Positions 57,992-64,000 of a stretch of DNA of 64,000 bases are shown here, in pieces; position 1 is the first letter of the stretch; each line of letters begins with the position of its first letter. This DNA comes from Antedon mediterranea (Eukaryota; Echinodermata; Crinoidea; Comatulida; Antedonidae). Made by a program: the position numbers and the translations under genes. Location of the stretch: contig NC_092671.1 of NCBI RefSeq assembly GCF_964355755.1, positions 18,256,001 through 18,320,000 of the forward strand, in the 5' to 3' direction. The notes beneath the pieces were generated by a model. The model was not told the origin of the DNA. It saw nothing but the letters and a program-made list of their open reading frames with translations, and did not search any database.

Positions 57992-60900
57992 TCAGTAACT
58001 TGTTGCATTATACAAACGTTTTATGAATCGTTTTGGCGATCCACTTATCGGTATCTGTTTATCATTAATGATCTCTTTAATCAATTTATCTGTATCGTTA
58101 TATCTGTCAATATTCCACCAAAATTTGCGATCATTAGATTCGTGTTTTGTTTTATCGGTGTTGCGTTTAGCTGAAGTCGGTTTAGAATACGAAACTAAAA
58201 CTTGGAAATGTCCTGCTTTAAATCTACCTCGGTTTAATGTCATATTTGAATCATTAGGTGCTGTCATAATTAGATTAGTTTGTTCCTTGATTTGTTCTTC
58301 TTTCATATGGAATGGGGCTGCTAATCCCATGTTATTCTCTACACAGTCAATGTAAGGTTGCAAGTTAAGGGGTTCTACTTTAGTTGGATGTGTAAGGGTA
58401 TCTGATTGCAATTGGGCGGGTGTCCTATCATGTTCGTCTACAAATTCAACATTGATTTCGTCATTTACTACATTAATGGTGTTTTGGATTTTATCGTTAT
58501 TATCATCGGTGGGTTCATTCAACAATTGTTTAAGTTTTTGGAGATGTGTAAAATTTTTGCGTTCTTTAGGTGTTCTCATAAAACAAGGTTTCAGTCTGTT
58601 ATAATTGAATACGTCGCGAAGTATTTCTCCTTTAATCGTTGCTAGGATGTAGTGTGTTCTGTCTAGTACTTCATGAATCACTAATGGTCCGACCCATTCT
58701 GCGGCGATTTTCTTTGAATTTGCCGTTAGTGATGATGATGTTGGCTTGTATAAATATACGAGTTGTCCTACTGAGTAAATTGGACTTTTTTCTAAGCGTT
58801 GGGAAATCTTTGAGTTTTGGACGTTTTGTTGTGTTCGCTGTAATTGTAGCATTGTCTGTGAAATGTTTTGAAATTTCTTCTTGAGATGTTCAAAGTATTC
58901 TTCATAGGAATGAGACAATCCTGAAATAGGGTTAAATGCTAATGAGGTCAAACTTGGAGGTTGGCGGCCAAAAACTAATTCGTAAGGGGAGTGGTTTCCT
59001 AGATGTGGGGATGAAAACGAGTTATAGGCATAACATGTTGTTGATACAAATCTAACCCAATCTGTTCCGAATTGGTTAAGGTTGACCTTTAACAGGTCCG
59101 ATACGGTGCGGATATGACGTTCAACTTGTAAACTACCGTGATTGTGGACGCTGATGATTTTCCTATCAATATTAAGGGTGTTACATAATAGTGTTAATAA
59201 TTTTCCTGTAAGGGAGGTTGCTGCATCTGAAATAAGACGAGATGGGGGTCCAAAAATACTGATGACCTTTTGAATTAGTGCTTCACAAATTGTTTCGGCA
59301 TCAATGGATTTCAAAGGTACACAAATCAAAAATCTAGTTATCTCATCACATACTACCATAATATGTTTAAAACCTGAAGGTGATGTTGGCATACTCTTAA
59401 AATCTAGACTGAGTGTATGAAAGGGACGGTAAGTTGCTGGTACTCGATCGTGTAAAGGACGTAATTTATCGGTTTTGGGACGAAATTGTTGACATCTAAG
59501 ACACGCTTGGGTATAATTGTTGACTTTCTCGAACATAAGAGGCATGTAAAATAATTTCCTAATAGTAAGGTAAGTACGCATCGTACCTTGGTGGCTACTT
59601 AACAAATTGTCGTGATACTGAGAAATAACAGTCTCTGCTAAGTTTTCAGGAACAGCTAATTGCAATACAAATTCTCCACCTTTATCTTGGAAAAATAAAC
59701 GGAATAGTAAACCGTTGCACAATATGTACTGCTCTGACTTATTCTGAACTGCACGAGCTGCTTTCTTATCAGCTGGAAGGATATCATGAACTAAATAATC
59801 GTAAACTGGCTTAAAAAATGGTGAAGTTTCTTGTTCAACACGTAATTGTTTAACATCTATTGGGAGGTTATAATCTCTAATTATCTTTCTTTGAATAACA
59901 TCCATTAATCTATCTAAGTCTTGTTGTTTTGGGATGTGTGCTGACTTAAATTCAGTTATGTTTGGTACTAGTGGTTTGGGCGATGTATACAATTCAACTG
60001 GTACGTTTCGATGTGTAGTATCTTTGCTTTGCTTGTTTTTGTCTACTAGTCGTTCCTCTGGAGGTTGTCGAATGTTTACATTACGTATTGGGGGTGGTGT
60101 TACGATAGGTGGCGTTATGATAGGCGGTGATCGATGTGCGTTTGTTTGTTGTCTCGTGATTATCTGTGGTGTAGCGGTAGGTTGAGGTGTAGGTCGCGTG
60201 TTTGTTGTCACTGGGTTTTGATTAATGACGGGCGTTTGTACTGGTTTGGGTTTATGTAGGTCAGGTATATTTATTCCCATTTTCTTGGCGTATGACCTTG
60301 TTACTGGTCTGCTAGTAGATGTGTTTGTAATCGGGTTAAGAGATTCAGTCTCTGTAATATTAAATGCAATGGGTACAACTTGATCAATTTCGGAATCGTC
60401 ATCACGAGGGGCTCGGGAGAGAAAATCCGCTAAAACTAATTCAGTTCCTTTCTTATAACCAATTTGGAAAATGTATCCGGACAATCGTAATATTAGTTTC
60501 TGTAAACGGGGTGTACATGGCTGATCTTTTGAATTCCAAATTTGTACAATTGCTGAGTGGTCTACGAATGCATCAAATTCGCAACCCTTTAGTAAATGTC
60601 GAAATGCTGAAACGTTAATGTAAAGTCCAAATAACTCTAATTCTGTGACGCTATATCGTTGACAGGCTTGTGGTAAGATTTTGGAATAATAACCTATTAT
60701 GTGTTCTTTATCGTTTACTGTTTGTGTTAAATATGAACCTGTTGCGGTTCTTGAAGTGTCGCTATATAGCGTAAATCTACCTTCTTTTCTAGGCATTTGA
60801 AGAGTTGGTGGTTTAACCATTAATTGTTTAATTTCGTCAAATGCTTTCTGGTGTTCAGTAGACCAACAAAATTTTCGGCGTTTGCTTGCGAGTGTGTGTA

Positions 60901-62704
60901 ACGGACGTAAAATTGATTGTATTTGAGGGGAAAAATGGGATACATAATTTACTGCACCAATAAATCGTTTAGTTTCTTTATGGGTTCGTGGGACTGGCAA
61001 ATTTCGGATAGCTGCACACCTGTCGCCTAATGGTGTGATACATGCGTGTCCTGAAGAATTAATCAGGATGGTGTGTCCCATATATTGCACTTTATTCTTG
61101 AATAACTTACATTTCTTTGGACAAATTCTAAAACCATTTAATTGTAGGGCTTGTAAAACGGAAACAAGGTGCTGCTTATGAGCAAATTTGTCTTTGCTAA
61201 ATAAAATAATATCATCGTGATGGGCGATACAGAATTCTCTAGAATTTGGGATTTCATTTAAAATTTCGTCAATCTTTGCTTGAAATATACCTGGCGAAAC
61301 GTTTAGTCCTTGTGCTAATCTCTTATAATAATAATGTTTTCCACCATGATATGAAGCTATACCTGTGTATTGTTGGGCATGTTCGGCTAATGGTACACAG
61401 TGGAACGCTGATTTCAAATCAATTACGCTAAGAATCTGTGCATTAGCGTTACCTATTGTTTTCAGAGTTTCGGCTAATAATGGGAATGGGTGATTAATAC
61501 GTTTTATCCTGGAATTTAGATAGCGAAAGTCTGTGACAACTCTTTTATCTTTTGAATTTTTCTTTGAAACAAGAAGGACAGGGGAAGTATACGATTGGTG
61601 TCCTACTGCTAAGATTCCTAATTTGACTAATTTGTTCAATTCGGCCTCAATAACATGTTTGTCTTTGTCTGTCGCGAAGTATGGGCGAATAAAAAATGGT
61701 TCATCGTTAGAGAGGTGTATGTCAGCTTTGAAGTTTGGGCAGCTAGATAGTTCACCATATAGTGAAAATGCGTTTCTGTTTTGTTGTAATGTTTTATACA
61801 AATCTTCTTTTTCTCTATGTGTTAAAACGCTGTCTTTTAAATCAACATGTTTTCTAATTATTTCTTCCTCGGTTAAAGTTAGCAATGGGTCTGTACGTTC
61901 TAAATGTGGGTACTTGTTTGCGTTGTCATTGGTCAACTTTATTCTATCAATTGGTAGGTCATTAGTAACTGTTACAAGGTTGGTTAAGTGAAGGCTCGCG
62001 ATAGGTTGATGTGTATTTAGAGATACGTTTCTGTTTGTGTTGTTAGTGATATCAATGTTGGTTTCTCCTCTATGTAATTTTACTAACATATCTGATGGAC
62101 AAAGTTTTGAAATATGGGTGGTTGCATGTAGAACAACATCGGAATTGCGTACAAAGGCGGGAACCCTTCCTTTTAATTTAACTGTTTTAGTATCACCGGG
62201 TTTAAGAAAAATCTTGTGTACTGGACGAAAGCTAAAAATCTTTGGTCTAATGCGAAATGTGTTTTCCTTAAAATTTAAAGTACCGTCGAGTTCAGACAAT
62301 GTTTCGGTTCCAAGTATCAGGTCAATACCTGTCAAATTTTTAACGATTAATGCTGAAATTTTAAATTTGTGTCCTTGGATAAATAATTCGAATTGCACTA
62401 AGTGGTTGGCATATAAGAAGTCACCGTTACCTAATCGAAATTTAGTTGTGTTCACTTTAACTGGCTTTAAACGCGATAAATAAAGTGAGGAATTAACGTA
62501 TGATTGTGAGATTATAGTTCTAATTGAACCACTGTCAAATAAAGTTAAAACATTTCTACCATCTGGTAAATTTCCTTTAACGTAATTTCTGTCGTTAAGT
62601 AACAAATCAATATTATCTGAATTCCCTAAGTATTTTGCCTTAAAATTGTCGTATTTAGTATGGGGGGCCAGATTATAGGCGGCATCTAGTCCCCTTTTTA
62701 AAAA
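57992..62704 (-). CDS. pol: LTR element pol polyprotein (PR-RT-RH-IN)
   Basis: An open frame of over 1537 codons. Protease: LTLFDSGSIRTII (DSG active site). Reverse transcriptase: RVVTDFRYLNSRI, LSVIDLKSAFHCVPL, and HHDDIILF where most relatives have YxDD. RNase H: LYSDTSRTATG and later TELELFGLY. Integrase: HDNLLSSHQG with CLRCQQ zinc-finger Cys pair, then catalytic D (SLDFKS), D (LISDAAT) and E (QVERHI) with 34 residues between the last two, followed by a GPY/F-like module. The frame has no ATG at its start (TTG at 62605 if initiated there) and stays open back to the gag stop. Pol is therefore probably made as a Gag-Pol fusion by -1 frameshifting at 62695-62704. Confidence 0.92.
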   Translation of the reverse strand, partial: FLKRGLDAAYNLAPHTKYDNFKAKYLGNSDNIDLLLNDRNYVKGNLPDGRNVLTLFDSGSIRTIISQSYVNSSLYLSRLKPVKVNTTKFRLGNGDFLYANHLVQFELFIQGHKFKISALIVKNLTGIDLILGTETLSELDGTLNFKENTFRIRPKIFSFRPVHKIFLKPGDTKTVKLKGRVPAFVRNSDVVLHATTHISKLCPSDMLVKLHRGETNIDITNNTNRNVSLNTHQPIASLHLTNLVTVTNDLPIDRIKLTNDNANKYPHLERTDPLLTLTEEEIIRKHVDLKDSVLTHREKEDLYKTLQQNRNAFSLYGELSSCPNFKADIHLSNDEPFFIRPYFATDKDKHVIEAELNKLVKLGILAVGHQSYTSPVLLVSKKNSKDKRVVTDFRYLNSRIKRINHPFPLLAETLKTIGNANAQILSVIDLKSAFHCVPLAEHAQQYTGIASYHGGKHYYYKRLAQGLNVSPGIFQAKIDEILNEIPNSREFCIAHHDDIILFSKDKFAHKQHLVSVLQALQLNGFRICPKKCKLFKNKVQYMGHTILINSSGHACITPLGDRCAAIRNLPVPRTHKETKRFIGAVNYVSHFSPQIQSILRPLHTLASKRRKFCWSTEHQKAFDEIKQLMVKPPTLQMPRKEGRFTLYSDTSRTATGSYLTQTVNDKEHIIGYYSKILPQACQRYSVTELELFGLYINVSAFRHLLKGCEFDAFVDHSAIVQIWNSKDQPCTPRLQKLILRLSGYIFQIGYKKGTELVLADFLSRAPRDDDSEIDQVVPIAFNITETESLNPITNTSTSRPVTRSYAKKMGINIPDLHKPKPVQTPVINQNPVTTNTRPTPQPTATPQIITRQQTNAHRSPPIITPPIVTPPPIRNVNIRQPPEERLVDKNKQSKDTTHRNVPVELYTSPKPLVPNITEFKSAHIPKQQDLDRLMDVIQRKIIRDYNLPIDVKQLRVEQETSPFFKPVYDYLVHDILPADKKAARAVQNKSEQYILCNGLLFRLFFQDKGGEFVLQLAVPENLAETVISQYHDNLLSSHQGTMRTYLTIRKLFYMPLMFEKVNNYTQACLRCQQFRPKTDKLRPLHDRVPATYRPFHTLSLDFKSMPTSPSGFKHIMVVCDEITRFLICVPLKSIDAETICEALIQKVISIFGPPSRLISDAATSLTGKLLTLLCNTLNIDRKIISVHNHGSLQVERHIRTVSDLLKVNLNQFGTDWVRFVSTTCYAYNSFSSPHLGNHSPYELVFGRQPPSLTSLAFNPISGLSHSYEEYFEHLKKKFQNISQTMLQLQRTQQNVQNSKISQRLEKSPIYSVGQLVYLYKPTSSSLTANSKKIAAEWVGPLVIHEVLDRTHYILATIKGEILRDVFNYNRLKPCFMRTPKERKNFTHLQKLKQLLNEPTDDNNDKIQNTINVVNDEINVEFVDEHDRTPAQLQSDTLTHPTKVEPLNLQPYIDCVENNMGLAAPFHMKEEQIKEQTNLIMTAPNDSNMTLNRGRFKAGHFQVLVSYSKPTSAKRNTDKTKHESNDRKFWWNIDRYNDTDKLIKEIINDKQIPISGSPKRFIKRLYNATSY
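62695..62704 (-). promoter_or_regulatory. Candidate -1 ribosomal frameshift site (T5A5)
   Basis: The minus strand reads GA-TTTTT-AAAAA-GGGG. The gag stop TAA lies inside this run and pol is open in the -1 frame directly across it. A peptidyl-tRNA on TTT can slip back one base onto TTT with the stop codon waiting, which would continue as Gag-Pol. Confidence 0.55.
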
Positions 62705-63663
62705 TCCTGCTGGTGGCTAGGGTAGTAATTGTTTGACTGTTGGTATGGGTATGGCGGGGGATAGTTTCCGTAAGAGCGGTTTTGTTGTCGGCAGTGCCTT
62801 GCTATGTGGCCTGGTTTCCCGCAGTAATAACAGGTTGGGGGAGGTTGTCTATATCTTGGGGTCGGTGGGGTCTGGAATCGGGGTTTGTATGGGCTTGGGC
62901 TTCGGTTTCGTCTTGGGATATAATTTCGGGTGGGGGAACGTGAGCGTCGAGTATCATCATTAAGGGATCGTTTTGTTGTGGCCATGTCTAACTTGAGAGA
63001 ATTTATCTCATGTTGGAGCGATTCGAGACTATTAGGCCTATCTGTTTCCTTATTGATATTGAATGAAACTTCCCGTGTGGCATCATCTACGGAAAGGTCA
63101 AGGTAATTTTGTGTGCTATTTACAATATTTTCAATAGTGGCATCGATTGGGGTGGACATGGCTACAGCTGCTCTACATTTTGGTGGAAGGGTCGAAATAA
63201 ATTTATTCTTTATCTGCTGGTCAGCGTATCCAATTCTGTCTGCGGCTTGTTTGATTTTGGTTAAGTGCTTTTCGGCGTTGTCGCCAGTGGTGTATGTAAT
63301 TGAATCGTATTCTCTTATGTGCGCATAGATTGATTTGTTTTTACTAAACCTGTTGATGAATTGGGTTTTTAAGGATTCTAGTGAATCGAACTGCTTTCCC
63401 TCAATCCAGAGTCTAGCTTGGCCCTGAAGGCTACGTTTAAAAATACTTATTACACTAATTAATTGGGCATTGTTTACAGGGTTTTCTAACGTGTGGGCCT
63501 CAAGGTAGTCGGTAAACGATAAGTAATGTGCACTACATTGGTCGTGATCGGTTATGGAACCGTCATATCTTTTGGGAAGGAAATCGGTTTGTCTTAGGTG
63601 GGGCACGGGGTGAGGATTGACGGGCTCATTTAAAATTACTTCGTTATCAACAACGTCGACCAT
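62698..63663 (-). CDS. gag: LTR element gag polyprotein
   Basis: A 321-codon frame from an ATG to TAA. The first ~200 residues include SFTDYLEAHTLENPVNNAQL and QARLWIEGKQFDSLESLKTQ, the usual retrotransposon Gag capsid pattern. A basic Arg/Ser/Pro stretch follows and then a single zinc knuckle CYYCGKPGHIARHC (CX2CX4HX4C) near residues 280-293, which binds nucleic acid during packaging. The C-terminus is Tyr/Pro/Gln-rich. The stop overlaps the T5A5 slippery run. Confidence 0.93.
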   Translation of the reverse strand: MVDVVDNEVILNEPVNPHPVPHLRQTDFLPKRYDGSITDHDQCSAHYLSFTDYLEAHTLENPVNNAQLISVISIFKRSLQGQARLWIEGKQFDSLESLKTQFINRFSKNKSIYAHIREYDSITYTTGDNAEKHLTKIKQAADRIGYADQQIKNKFISTLPPKCRAAVAMSTPIDATIENIVNSTQNYLDLSVDDATREVSFNINKETDRPNSLESLQHEINSLKLDMATTKRSLNDDTRRSRSPTRNYIPRRNRSPSPYKPRFQTPPTPRYRQPPPTCYYCGKPGHIARHCRQQNRSYGNYPPPYPYQQSNNYYPSHQQDF

Positions 63664-63789
63664 ACTTTATAATATTAATTATTAATCAAATATCAAAAAC
63701 AATTTAGTGTATATATATATATGTAAACTCTCACTTTTTCAATCAAGGTTACAAATCAAAATCAAAATGGTTTTGACTTACCCCAAATG

Positions 63790-64000
63790 CTTCGGATCCA
63801 ATTAAAAATGAATTAAAGGAATGCAAAAAGTGTTCAAAAATGTCTAAATGTTCAAACAACGAATTAAAGAAATGTTAAAGGTGCTCATCAATGTTCAAAT
63901 TTTCAAACAACGAATTAAAAAAAATGCGAAAGGTGTTCATCTATTTTCAAAAAAAGTAAATGTTAAAAAAACGATTGAAAAAAACGGCGTGAAGTTGAAA
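63790..64000 (-). repeat. Tandem repeats in the LTR element leader
   Basis: About four diverged ~50-55 bp units, each with '(t)caaacaacgaattaaa', 'aatg(c/t)(g/a)aaa(g)gtg' and '(t)tca-tca/tct-atgttcaaa'. They lie between gag and the expected 5' LTR and run off the window edge. Confidence 0.65.

Larger units (their letters stand above)
56500..64000 (-). mobile_element. Ty3/gypsy-like LTR retrotransposon, 5' LTR outside window
   Basis: Minus-strand order: leader (64000-63664), gag (63663-62698), pol (to 57992) with protease, reverse transcriptase, RNase H and integrase, a 0.9-kb untranslated region, polypurine tract and 3' LTR (57085-56500). The PR-RT-RH-IN order and the GPY/F-like module (WVGPLVI...LKPC) after the integrase place it in the Ty3/gypsy group. 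Both long ORFs are free of stops, so the copy is young. No envelope-like ORF was seen. No primer-binding site is visible inside the window, which fits the 5' LTR lying further right. Confidence 0.93.

Noticed and set aside
57974-62963. Many plus-strand ORFs of 60-152 codons opposite pol and gag
   Set aside because: Antisense shadows of the retrotransposon reading frames.

Overview
The window is AT-rich, intron-rich animal DNA. There are no bacterial-type operons. Genes are split by GT-AG introns and embedded in a dense mixture of retrotransposons, SINEs, MITEs and satellites. SUEL-type and F-type lectin domains, frequent 'taggcct' words and Penelope, LINE and Ty3/gypsy-like elements suggest a marine invertebrate deuterostome, most likely an echinoderm. 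That assignment is inference.

Four host loci can be assembled exon by exon. Gene A (3471-8166, +, about 440 aa) and gene B (20053-24525, +, about 795 aa) are diverged paralogues. Each has a signal peptide, a ~133-residue ectodomain I do not recognise, a six-cysteine module, a Thr/Ser/Pro mucin-like stalk, one transmembrane helix and a nearly identical short cytoplasmic tail ending TTM. Gene B's stalk has grown into a five-unit higher-order repeat. Gene C (26850-52088, +, 16 exons, about 772 aa) is a secreted multi-lectin with a signal peptide, one SUEL/rhamnose-binding lectin domain and four F-type lectin (fucolectin/FTP) domains, each encoded by three exons. Every intron I could place in A, B and C is phase 1. 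Gene D (53053-54960, -) is a broken cytosolic sulfotransferase: two frameshifts and a missing PAPS-binding exon make it a pseudogene. A second copy of its 3' end lies at 55139-55410.

The rest is mobile DNA. Between A and B lie a 2.04-kb TIR element with a 5-bp target duplication (9184-11224) and a 5'-truncated LINE inserted into an older GACC-rich repeat (15750-17105). Gene C's introns hold foldback MITEs, an inverted minisatellite foldback, a Penelope-like fragment with a hammerhead ribozyme motif, a tRNA-like gene, three SINE copies, a LINE nested inside another LINE, a 17-bp minisatellite and a 1-kb microsatellite. The right end (56500-64000) is a Ty3/gypsy-like LTR retrotransposon on the minus strand with intact gag and pol ORFs. 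Its 5' LTR lies beyond the window.

Functionally, A, B and C look like cell-surface or secreted glycan-facing proteins, compatible with mucosal or innate-immune roles. That is inferred from domains and context only.
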